NCBI RefSeq assembly: GCF_028751545.1
Contig: NZ_CP071867.1
Location: forward strand, 1,275,306-1,339,305
DNA from: Gilliamella sp. B3022
Lineage (GTDB): Bacteria > Pseudomonadota > Gammaproteobacteria > Enterobacterales > Orbaceae
Direction of reading: 5' to 3'
Length of the DNA stretch: 64,000 nt
A program made the translations under genes and the position numbers. Under the pieces are notes generated by a model, which saw nothing but the letters and a program-made list of their open reading frames with translations, had not been told where the DNA came from and did no database searches. Each line of letters opens with the position of its first letter. Position 1 is the first letter of the stretch. Below, piece after piece: positions 22,646 through 32,917 of this stretch.

Positions 22646-23230
22646 ATGAGAATAAGTAATTTGGATAATCTAACTTTAGTCACATTAGCAAAACTATTGG
22701 GTGCATTTTTCTATTATTCCCCCAATAGCGAGACAGTTAGGCCATTGATTGATGGGCTACTGCATATAGATAATTTGGCAAACTGGTCAGATTATAAATT
22801 AATTAATGAACAGTGCCAAATATTAGCTAATCAAATACAAACCCCTGATCTTGATTTTCAGTTTTCAGTGTTATTTGAAGGGCAGGGTAATATGCCTGTC
22901 CCTCCTTGGGGTTCAGTTTATCTTGATCAAGAAAAATTATTAATGGGAGAATCTCAAGAGCGTTACCGTCAATTTTTACAACAAAATGGTCTAACGCTTA
23001 ATAGTGGTATGAATGAACCAGAAGATCAATTTGGGTTAATGTTAATGGCTTTCGCTATATTAGTTGAAAAAAAACAATTCGTGGTGGCAAAGCAATTAAT
23101 GACTGATCATTTATTGCTATGGAGTTCAACTTATTTAAATCATTTAAAACAAAACGAAATTAGTTTATTTTATCAAGCCTTGGCTGTGATTACTGAACAG
23201 TATTTACAGATGTTATTAACGAGTATTTAA
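22646..23230 (+). CDS. dmsD: Tat proofreading chaperone DmsD (TorD family)
   Basis: DmsD binds the twin-arginine signal of DmsA and holds it until cofactor insertion is finished. The 194-aa, mainly alpha-helical protein contains the family hallmark PVPPWGSVYLDQEKLLMG near residues 86-103 and NEPEDQFGLML near 123. It lies 38 nt downstream of dmsC, so the whole operon (catalytic, electron transfer, anchor, chaperone) is complete. E. coli DmsD is about 204 aa. Confidence 0.9.
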   Translation: MRISNLDNLTLVTLAKLLGAFFYYSPNSETVRPLIDGLLHIDNLANWSDYKLINEQCQILANQIQTPDLDFQFSVLFEGQGNMPVPPWGSVYLDQEKLLMGESQERYRQFLQQNGLTLNSGMNEPEDQFGLMLMAFAILVEKKQFVVAKQLMTDHLLLWSSTYLNHLKQNEISLFYQALAVITEQYLQMLLTSI

Positions 23231-23358
23231 TTAAATCTGTTCTAACCAACTGAAAATTCAATTTTGTGCAAACAGTAATTTTATACATTATACCTAGCGT
23301 TGCAGCTTTTAGGATTAACGTTATAATTCTCCAATAATTTATTCGGATAACTTTATTT

Positions 23359-24189
23359 ATGCTAGCTTATTTACAACTGATGCGATTAGATCGTCCAATT
23401 GGTACATTGCTGTTATTATGGCCAACTTTTTGGGCTATTTGGCTTGCTACCAATTATCCTCCTATTTATATCATCGTTGTCTTTACTTTAGGTGTGCTGG
23501 TCATGCGTTCAGCTGGATGTGTGGTTAATGATTATGCTGATAGGCATTTTGATGGTCATGTTGATCGTACTAAGAATCGTCCATTGGCGCGTGGGGTATT
23601 AACTGAAAAAAACGCATTGTGGACGTTATTACTATTATTAGTTGTGGCATTAGGTCTTTTGTTAACTTTAAACAAACTTTCATGGTTGATTGCTTGTTTA
23701 GCATTGTTAACGGCGATGGTTTATCCTTTTATGAAACGTTATACCCATTTTCCTCAAGTTATCTTAGGTATTGCCTTTAGTTGGAGTATTCCGATGGTAT
23801 ATGCAGCAACAATTGAAGAATTTCCATTAACGTGTTGGTTACTTTGTATTGCAAATATTTGTTGGACAGTTGCTTATGATACTGAGTATGCCATGGTTGA
23901 TCGTAATGATGATATAAAAATTGGTATTAAGTCGACGGCAATTTTATTCGGTCGTTATGACAAGTTCATCATTGGAATGCTACAGACAATAATGATTATT
24001 AATTTATTGGCTATTGGTAAAATCAACCGGTTATCTGCTTTTTATTATTTTGGTCTATTTCTGACAATATTACTGTTTATCAATCAACAATGGTTGATTA
24101 AAGATCGTGACAGAACAAATTGTTTTAAAGCTTTTATGAATAATAACTATGTTGGTTTGGTCGTGTTTATCGGGATATTTTGCGCGTAA
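23359..24189 (+). CDS. ubiA: 4-hydroxybenzoate polyprenyltransferase UbiA
   Basis: UbiA attaches the polyprenyl tail to 4-hydroxybenzoate in ubiquinone synthesis at the inner membrane. The 276-aa protein has about eight membrane helices and both Asp-rich motifs: [19 protein letters not shown] near residues 57-75 and [16 protein letters not shown] near 175-190. It is slightly shorter than E. coli UbiA (290 aa): about ten residues fewer at the start and the final few residues missing after [14 protein letters not shown]. ubiC, which makes its substrate, is not next door, and plsB, the E. coli neighbour, lies 30 kb away. Confidence 0.94.
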   Translation: MLAYLQLMRLDRPIGTLLLLWPTFWAIWLATNYPPIYIIVVFTLGVLVMRSAGCVVNDYADRHFDGHVDRTKNRPLARGVLTEKNALWTLLLLLVVALGLLLTLNKLSWLIACLALLTAMVYPFMKRYTHFPQVILGIAFSWSIPMVYAATIEEFPLTCWLLCIANICWTVAYDTEYAMVDRNDDIKIGIKSTAILFGRYDKFIIGMLQTIMIINLLAIGKINRLSAFYYFGLFLTILLFINQQWLIKDRDRTNCFKAFMNNNYVGLVVFIGIFCA

Positions 24190-24959
24190 AAATGTATTGG
24201 TCATAATGTTGTTATTAATTTTATAATAAAATGAGGAACAAAATAAATAATTTTAATATTATAATAAGTTAAAAGCATTGAGGGTTTCTATCCAACGATT
24301 TTTTATATTGTTTGTTCATTTTTTATATTAAATAAGCCATAACGAATTTCAATTCTGTTGCTTTTTGACAAGATTGATTAATGGTATCCATTCATTCAAA
24401 AAATATTTACTAATATTCTCATAAAAAAACGTTTACCGGCACTAAATCAAAATCCAATAACACTCATTTTCTTGTTCAATAGATTTTTACTGTATTCTTT
24501 TTTTATATCCTATTGTTTTTTTATAATTAGAAAATTAATAAGATTATTTAAAATAAAGCACTTTTCAATCGAACCTAAAAATTTTAACTCATTTATTTTA
24601 TTTGATATTCTTTATAAACTCTTTTCTACACTTCTTCATATTCTACATTACGTTAAAGATGAATTATCAATGAATTTCTTTGTAAAAAGGAAGGATTTGA
24701 AGTGAATGTAGCATTAGTGAGAACAAAATTAGTATGGGCAGTTACCAGTATTGATAGATAGGAAAAAGTAACACGAACTAATCTTACAATATGAGTAAAT
24801 ATCTTATACTAAATAATATTAGCTATTCTAAATTTATTGCTTACTTGATCATCAAAATTATTTTGAAGTAAAAACAATAACTCTAATATATCTAATTTAG
24901 AAAAATTTAAAAAAAGATATCAATAGATAATATTATTTATTGTGTATTTGGTTTCAAAT
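24190..24959. other. AT-rich gap; one doubtful 77-codon frame
   Basis: About 770 bp between ubiA and folP lack a recognisable gene. A TTG-started plus-strand frame at 24472-24705 encodes 77 aa rich in Phe, Leu, Ile and Lys with two hydrophobic stretches (FLLYSFFISYCFFII and ILFDILYKLFSTLLHIL). It has no clear ribosome-binding site and no recognised family; I treat it as unproven. In E. coli glmM follows folP; nothing like it is found here. Confidence 0.4.
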
Positions 24960-25796
24960 TTATCCTTGTTCTACTAATGTTGCTTGCACAATCCTCAGTG
25001 CATCAAAGGTCTCTTTAACGTCATGAACACGAATAATTTGTGCTCCTTGCATAGCTGCTATTACAGCACAAGATATACTGCCTATCATGCGTTCTTGAGG
25101 GGCAACATTTAATACTTGTCCTATCATTGATTTACGTGACATTCCGACTAATAACGGTAAACCAAAATGGTGAAAACTGTTTAATTTAGCTAATAATCGA
25201 TAGTTGTGTTGTAGCGTTTTACCAAAACCAAAACCTGGATCGAGAATGATTTTTTGACGTTCTATTCCAGCTTTCATACAACGATTAATGTGTTGGGTAA
25301 AAAATTGGTCCACTTCTTGGTAAATGTCTTGCTGATAATGTGGAGCATTTTGCATAGTTTTAGGATCGCCTTGCATATGCATGATACAAATTGGTAATTG
25401 TGTTTTTGCTGCCGCTTCGATAGCACCTGGCTCGGTAAGTGCTCGAATATCATTAATTAAATGAGCTCCAGCTTTTGCCGACTCAGTCATTACTTGTGGT
25501 TTAGAAGTATCGACTGATATCCAAATGTCAAAATAATGTGCAATTTTTTCAACCAAAGGTATAACACGATCTAACTCTTCTTCAACCGATACTTCAGCCG
25601 CTCCTGGGCGTGTTGATTCGCCACCTACATCAATAAAAGTCGCGCCAGCTTGAATCATATTGTCAACTCGGCGCATAGCATCATCAAGATTATTGTAATT
25701 ACCCCCATCAGAAAATGAATCAGGCGTCATATTAACAATACCCATTACTTGTGGAAATGAAAGGTCCATTATCTGATTTTTAAATCGAATTTCCAT
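24960..25796 (-). CDS. folP: Dihydropteroate synthase
   Basis: FolP joins 4-aminobenzoate to the pterin pyrophosphate in folate synthesis and is the sulfonamide target. The 278-aa TIM-barrel protein is full length. Both family signatures are present: VMGIVNMTPDSFSDGG near residues 17-32 and the second, TFIDVGGESTRPGA, near 54-67. Late motifs are DPGFGFGKT and GMSRKSMIG. AAGG precedes the ATG. It follows ftsH as in E. coli, with a hairpin in the 104-nt gap, but glmM does not follow. Confidence 0.97.
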   Translation of the reverse strand: MEIRFKNQIMDLSFPQVMGIVNMTPDSFSDGGNYNNLDDAMRRVDNMIQAGATFIDVGGESTRPGAAEVSVEEELDRVIPLVEKIAHYFDIWISVDTSKPQVMTESAKAGAHLINDIRALTEPGAIEAAAKTQLPICIMHMQGDPKTMQNAPHYQQDIYQEVDQFFTQHINRCMKAGIERQKIILDPGFGFGKTLQHNYRLLAKLNSFHHFGLPLLVGMSRKSMIGQVLNVAPQERMIGSISCAVIAAMQGAQIIRVHDVKETFDALRIVQATLVEQG

Positions 25797-25854
25797 AATT
25801 GTGCCTTATTTGATTGAATCTTAATAATCACGTTTTTAATTTATATTTTTTACT

Positions 25855-25878
25855 ATGAAAAACGCACCGTAGCGCGTT
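25855..25878 (-). terminator. Hairpin between ftsH and folP
   Basis: Inverted repeat AACGCAC / GCGCGTT (one mismatch, 4-nt loop CGTA) lies 23 nt past the ftsH stop and is followed on the minus strand by a run of five T. It may end or attenuate ftsH transcripts before folP. Confidence 0.5.
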
Positions 25879-25900
25879 ATATTTATACCTTTTGAACAAA

Positions 25901-27784
25901 TTAACTTTCTGATTGAGGCGGTAGTGTGCTACTGCCTTCATTTGGAATTTTGTTAGCTGCTTTTTCATCACTTTCTGTCCAATCATCCGGCGTAGTAATT
26001 GGACGGCGGGCAATTAAATCTGCAACCTGTTTTGAGCCAATAGTTTCATATTTCATTAATGCATCTTTCATTGCATGAAGTACATCAATATTATCAGTTA
26101 ATATTTGACGAGCTCGTTGGTAATTGCGATCGATTATGGCTTTGACCTCTTCATCAATGATTCGAGCTGTTTCATCTGAAATATCTTTAGGACGTCCATA
26201 AGCTGAATTTTCATCCATTTCATAAAATAATGGTCCTAAACGCTCAGAAAACCCCCACTGTGTTACCATTGCTCTCGCATATTGAGTTGCAACTTTAATA
26301 TCATTTGATGCACCTGTTGATACTTTATCTGTACCATAAATTAACTCTTCTGCAAGTCGACCACCATACAGTGTTGCAATATCGCCTTCTAATTTTTCTC
26401 GACTCTCACTTACTCGGTCACCTTCAGGTAAAAAGAAAGTCACACCCAAAGCTCGTCCACGAGGAATAATGGTCACTTTATGGATAGGGTCATGATCAGG
26501 CATTAAATAGCCAATAATCGCATGCCCAGCTTCGTGATAAGCTGTTGAAACAAGTTGTTCTTGGGTCATGGTTAACGAACGTCTTTCTGTGCCCATATTG
26601 ATTTTGTCTTTGGCTTCTTCAAATTCATCCATGGTGACAAGACGTTTATTACGTCGGGCAGCAAATAAAGCAGCTTCATTAACTAAATTAGCTAATTCTG
26701 CACCTGAATAACCTGGAGTGCCTCGCGCTAATACCGATAAATCCACATCAGGACCTAGTGGAATTTTACGCACATGGACAGCTAAAATTTGTTCGCGACC
26801 TTTCATATCAGGTAAACCAATTTGTACTTGTCGATCAAAACGACCAGGACGAAGTAAAGCTGGATCAAGTATATCTACTCGGTTAGTTGCAGCTATAATG
26901 ATAATTCCACTGTTGGTTTCAAATCCATCCATTTCAACTAACATTTGATTTAATGTTTGTTCTCGTTCATCGTGACCACCCATAGAGCCAGCACCACGTT
27001 TACGTCCAACGGCATCAATTTCGTCGATAAAAATAATACAAGGGGCATGTTTACGTGCTTGATCAAATAGATCCCGTACACGGGAAGCGCCAACACCCAC
27101 AAACATCTCAACAAAGTCAGAACCTGAAATACTAAAGAATGGTACATTGGCTTCGCCAGCTATAGCTTTTGCCAATAAAGTTTTACCCGTACCTGGAGGC
27201 CCAACCATTAAAATTCCTTTTGGAATTCGACCACCTAATTTTTGATATTTACCAGGGTCACGTAAGAAATCAACGACCTCAGTGACCTCCTGCTTAGCTT
27301 CTTCACTACCAGCAACATCGGCAAATTTGGTTTTGACCTGATCGGGGGTTAACATGCGAGCTTTACTTTTGCCGATCGACATTGGTCCACCTTTACCGCC
27401 TCCATTCATTTGGCGCATAACAAAGAACCAAAGACCAATAAATACCACCATTGGAAACCAAGAAATTAATATATTGGCTAATAAACTTGGTCTTTCATCT
27501 GGCTGGCCATATACTGCGACTTTATTGAGCACCAAATCATCCATTAATTTATCGTCATAATAAGGAATATAGGTAACATAATTTTCGTTACCGTTGGTTG
27601 TAGCAGTAATTTCACGTCCATTGATATGCACTTCTTTGAGCTTTTTGTTGGCAATATCAGAATTAAATTGGGTATAATTAACTTGAGGGAGGCTATTAGA
27701 TATAGCGCTAAATTGGTTAAATACAGCAATTAGCACTATAGCGATTACTCCCCAAATCAGTAAATTCTTTACCATGTCGTTCAA
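25901..27784 (-). CDS. ftsH: ATP-dependent zinc metalloprotease FtsH
   Basis: FtsH is a membrane AAA+ protease that degrades membrane and regulatory proteins such as LpxC and sigma32 in related bacteria. The 627-aa protein has two N-terminal membrane helices (about residues 5-22 and 99-120) around a periplasmic domain, then the AAA domain with GPPGTGKT near 191-198, [15 protein letters not shown] and the second region of homology [20 protein letters not shown]. The protease domain carries the zinc motif HEAGH near 415. Family length is normal. The gene follows rlmE by 75 nt, the standard order. Confidence 0.98.
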   Translation of the reverse strand: MNDMVKNLLIWGVIAIVLIAVFNQFSAISNSLPQVNYTQFNSDIANKKLKEVHINGREITATTNGNENYVTYIPYYDDKLMDDLVLNKVAVYGQPDERPSLLANILISWFPMVVFIGLWFFVMRQMNGGGKGGPMSIGKSKARMLTPDQVKTKFADVAGSEEAKQEVTEVVDFLRDPGKYQKLGGRIPKGILMVGPPGTGKTLLAKAIAGEANVPFFSISGSDFVEMFVGVGASRVRDLFDQARKHAPCIIFIDEIDAVGRKRGAGSMGGHDEREQTLNQMLVEMDGFETNSGIIIIAATNRVDILDPALLRPGRFDRQVQIGLPDMKGREQILAVHVRKIPLGPDVDLSVLARGTPGYSGAELANLVNEAALFAARRNKRLVTMDEFEEAKDKINMGTERRSLTMTQEQLVSTAYHEAGHAIIGYLMPDHDPIHKVTIIPRGRALGVTFFLPEGDRVSESREKLEGDIATLYGGRLAEELIYGTDKVSTGASNDIKVATQYARAMVTQWGFSERLGPLFYEMDENSAYGRPKDISDETARIIDEEVKAIIDRNYQRARQILTDNIDVLHAMKDALMKYETIGSKQVADLIARRPITTPDDWTESDEKAANKIPNEGSSTLPPQSES

Positions 27785-27859
27785 AAGAAAAACCTCTCAT
27801 AAAAATAATAGTTACGACCAAAATTAACGAAGTATGGTACTACAAAATTATTCAACTGG

Positions 27860-28486
27860 CTACTTCATACCCATTGCAACAATATAAACTTCTCGAGATC
27901 TTGCCCGAGAGGCTTCAGGTTTACGAATTTTGACTGTTTTAAACATCGATCGGACTTGTTTTAAGTACTCTTCAAATCCTTCACCTTGAAACACTTTTAC
28001 AATGAAATTACCATTAGGTGCAAGCACATCTCTACACATATCAAGTGCAAGTTCGACTAAGTACATTGCTCTAGGTATATCAACTGCCGGTTGCCCACTC
28101 ATATTTGGTGCCATATCAGACATAACAACTTGAACTTTTTCTTCGCCAACTCGTTCTAATAGCGCTTTCAATACAAGTTCATCTCTAAAATCACCCTGTA
28201 AAAAATCCACGCCAACGATTGGATCCATAGGTAGCAGATCACATGCAATAATGCGACCTTTATTACCAATCAGTGAGGCAACATATTGTGACCAACCACC
28301 AGGTGCTGCACCTAAATCAACTACGGTAATACCTGGTTTGAATAATTTATCACTTTTTTGAATTTCTTCTAGTTTGAACCATGCTCTTGAGCGCAGTCCT
28401 TTTTTTTGTGCTTGTTGCACAAATCGGTCATTAAAATGTTCATTGAGCCAACGCGTTGAACTTGCTGAGCGTTTTTTGTTACTCAC
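27860..28486 (-). CDS. rlmE: 23S rRNA 2'-O-methyltransferase RlmE
   Basis: RlmE (FtsJ/RrmJ) methylates U2552 in the 23S A loop and helps late 50S assembly. The 208-aa protein is full length. The SAM-binding motif [13 protein letters not shown] is near residues 55-67, and the K-D-K-E catalytic residues are supplied by the segments around [34 protein letters not shown] and SREVYIV. It lies upstream of ftsH on the same strand and divergent from yhbY, as in E. coli. Confidence 0.97.
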   Translation of the reverse strand: MSNKKRSASSTRWLNEHFNDRFVQQAQKKGLRSRAWFKLEEIQKSDKLFKPGITVVDLGAAPGGWSQYVASLIGNKGRIIACDLLPMDPIVGVDFLQGDFRDELVLKALLERVGEEKVQVVMSDMAPNMSGQPAVDIPRAMYLVELALDMCRDVLAPNGNFIVKVFQGEGFEEYLKQVRSMFKTVKIRKPEASRARSREVYIVAMGMK

Positions 28487-28584
28487 AGATAATAAATCCT
28501 TAGTATAAGATGATTACTTCAATTGATTACTCATATATATAAGGGTAAAATAATAAAATTACAACTTAATGTGATAAAAAATTA

Positions 28585-28878
28585 ATGAATTTATCGAATA
28601 AACAAAAACAGTATTTAAAAAGTGAAGCTCATCACCTTAAACCTATTGTGATGATTGGTGCTAATGGATTTACCGAGGGCGTTTTAGCAGAAATTGAAAA
28701 TGCCCTGAATTTTCATGAATTAATCAAAATTAAAATATCCGCGGAAGATCGTGAAACTAAAAAGCTAATTTGTGATGCAATTATTCGCGAAACTAATGCG
28801 TTACCAGTGCAACAAGTAGGTTCTATCTTTACCATTTTTAGACCAAGTGATGAGAAGAAAATCTCATTACCTAAATAG
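28585..28878 (+). CDS. yhbY: RNA-binding protein YhbY (CRM domain)
   Basis: At 97 aa it has the same length as E. coli YhbY, a single CRM-domain protein associated with 50S precursors. The conserved start LSNKQKQYLKSEAHHLKPIV and the GANGFTEGVLAEIENAL segment with the GxxG-type loop are visible. It lies between the divergent rlmE and the convergent greA, the same neighbourhood as in E. coli. No strong ribosome-binding site precedes the ATG. Confidence 0.95.
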   Translation: MNLSNKQKQYLKSEAHHLKPIVMIGANGFTEGVLAEIENALNFHELIKIKISAEDRETKKLICDAIIRETNALPVQQVGSIFTIFRPSDEKKISLPK

Positions 28879-28885
28879 ATATTAT

Positions 28886-28917
28886 AACAGGGCGTATAAG
28901 CCCTGTTCATTTTTTTA
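28886..28917 (+). terminator. Terminator between yhbY and greA
   Basis: An 8-bp perfect stem AACAGGGC / GCCCTGTT (28886-28893 and 28900-28907) with a 6-nt loop is followed on the plus strand by CATTTTTTTATTT. It ends yhbY; being between convergent genes it may also act on greA. Confidence 0.8.
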
Positions 28918-28918
28918 T

Positions 28919-29395
28919 TTAAATATATTCAACTTTCACAATATCAAATTCAACATCACCACCTGGTGTTTTTATTTGTACTGTATCACCATCTTCTTTA
29001 CCTATTAAGCCTCTTGCTATTGGAGAGTTAACTGAAATAAGATTTTGTCTATAGTCCGCTTCATCATCACCAACGATACGATAGGTAGTTTCTTCATCAG
29101 TATCTACGTTGATTACTGTAACTGTTGCGCCGAAAATTATTCGTCCAGTATTTTTCACTTTAGTAATATCGATAATTTGGGCTTGTGATAATTTACCTTC
29201 GATTTCTTGAATACGCCCTTCGCAAAAACCCTGTTGTTCTCTTGCTGCGTGATATTCGGCATTTTCTTTTAAATCCCCGTGCGCTCTGGCTTCGGCAATG
29301 GCTGCTGTAATTTGCGGCCGTTTAACATTTTTCAGCTCTTCCAATTCCGCACGTAATAATTCTGCTCCCTTTACCGTCATTGGGATTTGTTTCAT
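28919..29395 (-). CDS. greA: Transcription elongation factor GreA
   Basis: GreA rescues backtracked RNA polymerase by stimulating transcript cleavage. The 158-aa protein has the N-terminal coiled coil with the acidic tip ([16 protein letters not shown] near residues 35-50) and the C-terminal FKBP-like domain (from about 80; ends [14 protein letters not shown]). Length and both domains are standard. It is transcribed alone. Confidence 0.98.
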   Translation of the reverse strand: MKQIPMTVKGAELLRAELEELKNVKRPQITAAIAEARAHGDLKENAEYHAAREQQGFCEGRIQEIEGKLSQAQIIDITKVKNTGRIIFGATVTVINVDTDEETTYRIVGDDEADYRQNLISVNSPIARGLIGKEDGDTVQIKTPGGDVEFDIVKVEYI

Positions 29396-29628
29396 CTCTG
29401 TTTCTCCCGTTTTACTTATTAATAAATATAAATAACGATCCTATCATTGTATTAAAGCAGGAAAGTTATTTATTTTATTTGTTATTTTAAATACACCTAT
29501 TTTTATATATTAACTTTAAAACTGATACAATCACAAATCATTTGTATCGAAATCAGATGCTATTTTGGTTAAAATGGGGTATCGTAATGTAATTATTAAA
29601 TAATTTATTTTAGTGATTTAGTCTATTT

Positions 29629-31236
29629 ATGCGGCGATTAAAACTTTTTATAATTATTTTTTTGACTATTGTTTGTTTTTTGGTTTTTTTGCCTTATTTT
29701 TTGCTACAGACATCATTTGGCGCAAAAATAGTTAGCCAACAATTGTCAAAATTAAGCTCTTATACTATATCAATTGATAATATGCATCACTCATTTGCAA
29801 ATTTATATGAATTATCATTTGATAATGTCATTATTAAAGATGAAAAACAGGAACTAGTTAGAATTCCTAAATTAGTTATTGGGTTGGATAAAAATCACCT
29901 TTGGCAATTTAATCATTTTAAGTATATTACTGTTATAAATGGTGAAATTAATCATAATCAAGATATTAAATATGATAATTTTACAGCAGATACGTTAAAA
30001 TTAGTTGATTCTATTGTTAATACTTCCTTTAATAATGGGCAAATAAATTTATCTTTACAGCAGTTAAATGGTGGTATCAAACCATTTAGTTCATCCGGTG
30101 ATATAAAATATCAGTTTGATTTAACCTCACAACACGTTTTACTTAATCAACTACCAATGAATAAAGTCCTTATTCAAGGATTTCATCGCGATAATATTAC
30201 CTCTATTACTAACTTAGGTGGGAATTTTGATAAAGGTTTTTTTGTGAGTAAATTAAAAATATTATCAGATAATAGTTTGGATATTGAACAATTGAAAGTA
30301 AGCAATATTCATTTCCAAACAACGGATGATAATTATTTTGATAAATATCTTTCTGTCTTACCAAAATTAACGATTCGTCAGTTGTCAATTTTTGAAAGCA
30401 GTATCCAGTTGCCTTTTTTAATTATTGATAAAGGTAATTTTGAAACAGCTAACCTACGGTATGATGATCGATGGCACATTGAGGGCGGTTCTATTATTTT
30501 TAATGCTGATAGTGTTGTCTGGAATAATAATACGTTTTCCTCGGTATTACTTCAATTGGCTTTAAATGATCAGCAAGTTGATATCCCAAAAGCAATGGCA
30601 ACTTGGAATAATGGTAATGTCAATTTTTCTGGTGTATGGAAGAATAACTCATTACATTTGAGTAAATTATTATTTTCGGGTGTTGATTATCAAATAACCG
30701 AAAAGTTAGAACATTTTTCATTGCCAGACGTCTTTAGTCAAGTTGTAATCGATGATTTAACCGTGTTACCAAGCATGTTAATTAATACTAATCCAACTTA
30801 TCCATTTACATTAATAAATTTCGAGGCTTCTGGCTCTGATGTCATTTTAGTAAAAGATAAAAAATTAGGTTTATATTTTGGAACATTATTTTTAAAAGCT
30901 GAAAAAGGTACGATTAATCAGATCGATGTTAACTACCCTGATCTAGTGGTAAAATTTGATTCACAGTATAATACTTTATGGAATTTTAGTTCATTAGTGA
31001 GTGGTGGAATGGTTGAGGCTGTTGCCAAAGTTAATCCATCGCAAACCGAATTCTTATCATTACACCTCTCAGCATATGGTGTAAGCAGTTTACTTCTTGA
31101 TGAGTGGAAATTAGTTCAGGAACCTCCTAGCGCGTTCAATTATCGTGCTGATTTACATGGTGATATTTCACCATTTGGTTTATCCGGTACATTTTTAACA
31201 AATGGCAATGAGTTTATTGTTAGTCCACAACATTGA
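29629..31236 (+). CDS. yicH: AsmA-family protein YicH
   Basis: YicH belongs to the AsmA-like family of periplasmic proteins anchored by one N-terminal helix; larger members help move phospholipids to the outer membrane, but YicH itself is not well characterised. The 535-aa protein has one membrane segment (about residues 5-27) and a long beta-rich periplasmic part. It matches the E. coli family at YFLLQTSFGAKIVSQQLS, the NGGIKPFS segment, TNLGGNFDKG, and the tryptophan-rich centre. It is about 35 aa shorter than E. coli YicH, mainly at the C-terminus. hslR begins 104 nt downstream. Confidence 0.82.
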   Translation: MRRLKLFIIIFLTIVCFLVFLPYFLLQTSFGAKIVSQQLSKLSSYTISIDNMHHSFANLYELSFDNVIIKDEKQELVRIPKLVIGLDKNHLWQFNHFKYITVINGEINHNQDIKYDNFTADTLKLVDSIVNTSFNNGQINLSLQQLNGGIKPFSSSGDIKYQFDLTSQHVLLNQLPMNKVLIQGFHRDNITSITNLGGNFDKGFFVSKLKILSDNSLDIEQLKVSNIHFQTTDDNYFDKYLSVLPKLTIRQLSIFESSIQLPFLIIDKGNFETANLRYDDRWHIEGGSIIFNADSVVWNNNTFSSVLLQLALNDQQVDIPKAMATWNNGNVNFSGVWKNNSLHLSKLLFSGVDYQITEKLEHFSLPDVFSQVVIDDLTVLPSMLINTNPTYPFTLINFEASGSDVILVKDKKLGLYFGTLFLKAEKGTINQIDVNYPDLVVKFDSQYNTLWNFSSLVSGGMVEAVAKVNPSQTEFLSLHLSAYGVSSLLLDEWKLVQEPPSAFNYRADLHGDISPFGLSGTFLTNGNEFIVSPQH

Positions 31237-31339
31237 TTTTAAAAAAAGCAATCTTATATAATTTATAACAAGCCAATTTGATTGGTTGTATATGTTTATT
31301 ATCAAACTGGCTTTGATAGTAAAACTAGATGAGGTGGTG

Positions 31340-31738
31340 ATGGAGCGAGTAAGACTCGATAAATGGTTATGGGCTGCAAGGTTTTATAAGACCCGTTCTC
31401 TAGCCAGAGAAATGATTGATGGTGGTAAAGTTCACTATAATGGTCAACGCGCTAAACCAAGTAAAATTGTTGAAGTTGGGGCGATGTTAACACTTCGTCA
31501 GGGCTCCGAACAAAAAACAATTCAAATTTTGGCTATCAGTAGTCAAAGAAGAACTGCCACTGAAGCTCAATTTCTTTATCGAGAAACGATCGATAGTATT
31601 GCTAAACGCGATCAACTGGCACAAGCTCGTAAACTAAATGCATTAACTATGCCGCATCCTAATAGAAAGCCGGATAAAAAAGAGCGGCGAAATTTGCTTA
31701 AATTTAAATATGATAGACAAAAAGGTGACAACAACTAA
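31340..31738 (+). CDS. hslR: Ribosome-associated heat shock protein Hsp15
   Basis: Hsp15 binds free 50S subunits that still carry nascent chains after heat stress. From ATG 31340 the protein is 132 aa, very close to the E. coli 133 aa, and begins [20 protein letters not shown], the start of an S4 RNA-binding domain (residues 1-60). A GAGGTGG ribosome-binding site precedes it; longer in-frame starts lack homology. The C-terminus is basic. It ends 1 nt before hslO, so the two heat-shock genes are translationally coupled. Confidence 0.96.
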   Translation: MERVRLDKWLWAARFYKTRSLAREMIDGGKVHYNGQRAKPSKIVEVGAMLTLRQGSEQKTIQILAISSQRRTATEAQFLYRETIDSIAKRDQLAQARKLNALTMPHPNRKPDKKERRNLLKFKYDRQKGDNN

Positions 31739-31739
31739 T

Positions 31740-32603
31740 ATGGATACTTTAAATCGATTTTTATTTGATAATCATCCTATTCGCGGTGAAATTACCCGTC
31801 TTGAACAGACATACCAAGCTATTTTAGATGATCATAATTATCCAATAGCTGTACAAAAGTTACTAGGGGAATTATTAGTTGCAACCAGTTTATTAACTGC
31901 CACTTTAAAATTTGAAGGTGATATTGCTGTACAGTTACAGGGTGATGGGCCATTAAGTTTAGCTGTAGTTAATGGTAATAATCAGCAAGAGTTACGTGGT
32001 GTTGCTAGAATCAATAGTAGCATTGGTGATGATGCTTCGCTTAAAGATATGGTAGGTAATGGCTATATAGTTATCACAATTACACCAAAACATGGTGAGC
32101 GTTATCAAGGTATAGTTGGTTTAGAGAATGATTCATTATTAGGCTGTATCGAAAACTATTTTATGCAGTCAGAACAGTTACCAACTAGACTGTTTATTAA
32201 AACGGGTCTATTTAAAGGTAAGCGAATAGCAGCAGGAATTTTATTGCAAGTTTTACCTAGCAATGAAAATACAACGGATTCATTTGAGCATCTTAGTGCT
32301 TTAACTGAAACGATTACTAGCGATGAATTATTCGAGTTATCAACTGAAGAAATTTTATATCGTCTTTACAACCAAGAAGAAGTCAGACTTTTTGAAACTC
32401 ACAATATTACTTTTAAATGTGGGTGCTCTCGTCAACGTTGTGAAGATAGTTTAATGACGTTACCTGCTAATGAAATTGATGAAATTCTAAATGAAGAGGA
32501 CGGAAAGATCGATATTCATTGTGATTATTGCGGAAAGCACTATCTCTTTGATGCGATTGATGTTGCTCAAATGAGAAATAAACAACATTCTCAATACCAT
32601 TAA
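31740..32603 (+). CDS. hslO: Redox-regulated chaperone Hsp33
   Basis: Hsp33 is a holdase activated by oxidative unfolding. From ATG 31740 it is 287 aa. The redox zinc switch is intact: CGC near residue 228 and CDYC near 261-264 provide the four cysteines. The N-terminal domain shows [20 protein letters not shown] and the [12 protein letters not shown] block. AAGGTG at 31722-31727 is the ribosome-binding site inside hslR. An earlier ATG 30 nt upstream within hslR would add residues not seen in homologues. Confidence 0.96.
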   Translation: MDTLNRFLFDNHPIRGEITRLEQTYQAILDDHNYPIAVQKLLGELLVATSLLTATLKFEGDIAVQLQGDGPLSLAVVNGNNQQELRGVARINSSIGDDASLKDMVGNGYIVITITPKHGERYQGIVGLENDSLLGCIENYFMQSEQLPTRLFIKTGLFKGKRIAAGILLQVLPSNENTTDSFEHLSALTETITSDELFELSTEEILYRLYNQEEVRLFETHNITFKCGCSRQRCEDSLMTLPANEIDEILNEEDGKIDIHCDYCGKHYLFDAIDVAQMRNKQHSQYH

Positions 32604-32617
32604 TCTTTTATTAAAAG

Positions 32618-32647
32618 AACCACTAAAATTTAAGGATTTTAGTGGTT
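32618..32647 (+). terminator. Hairpin after hslO
   Basis: A perfect 12-bp stem AACCACTAAAAT / ATTTTAGTGGTT with a 6-nt loop starts 14 nt past the hslO stop. It has no T-run, so it may be a weak terminator or a 3' end-stabilising hairpin. Confidence 0.5.
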
Positions 32648-32917
32648 AAGGGAAATATAGGGAAATTAAACCCGTATTTAATGTATCAAAGTTATTTAAA
32701 TATACCAGTCTTTTTTAGTCGTTTCCGATGATATTTTTGTAAACAATCTTTACAAAACAATTTTTAGTTAAATCTATTAAAACGTATCACTAGCCTAAAA
32801 ATTTTTTACAAACGTTAATGTATTATTAGGATGATTTATTGGATCTGTCGTCAATCATCGATAAATGATAAAAGTTAAGAATTGGTTCTTTATCATTAAC
32901 GAGTAACACATTTTTCC
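32648..32917. other. Gap between hslO and trmO with small remnants
   Basis: No gene is recognised here. A minus-strand frame at 32692-32760 reads FCKDCLQKYHRKRLKKTGIF, which looks like the basic, cysteine-containing end of a lost zinc-finger protein, but it is only 22-23 codons. The segment also holds copy 3 of the dispersed repeat and an imperfect hairpin near 32863-32900 after trmO. Confidence 0.4.
32775..32812 (-). repeat. Dispersed AT-rich repeat, copy 3
   Basis: Read on the minus strand it has TTTGTAAAAAATTTTTAGG followed by GATACGTTTTAATA, matching copy 1 at about 31 of 37 aligned positions by hand. It lies in the gene-free gap between hslO and trmO. Confidence 0.5.

Noticed and set aside
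24472-24705. 77-codon plus-strand frame considered as a gene
   Set aside because: It starts at TTG with no ribosome-binding site, is of biased Phe/Leu/Ile/Lys composition typical of AT-rich noise, and matches no family I know. Mentioned only in the gap description.
32692-32760. Cysteine-containing 22-codon minus-strand frame
   Set aside because: Too short and without a convincing start to be called a gene; noted as a possible remnant only.
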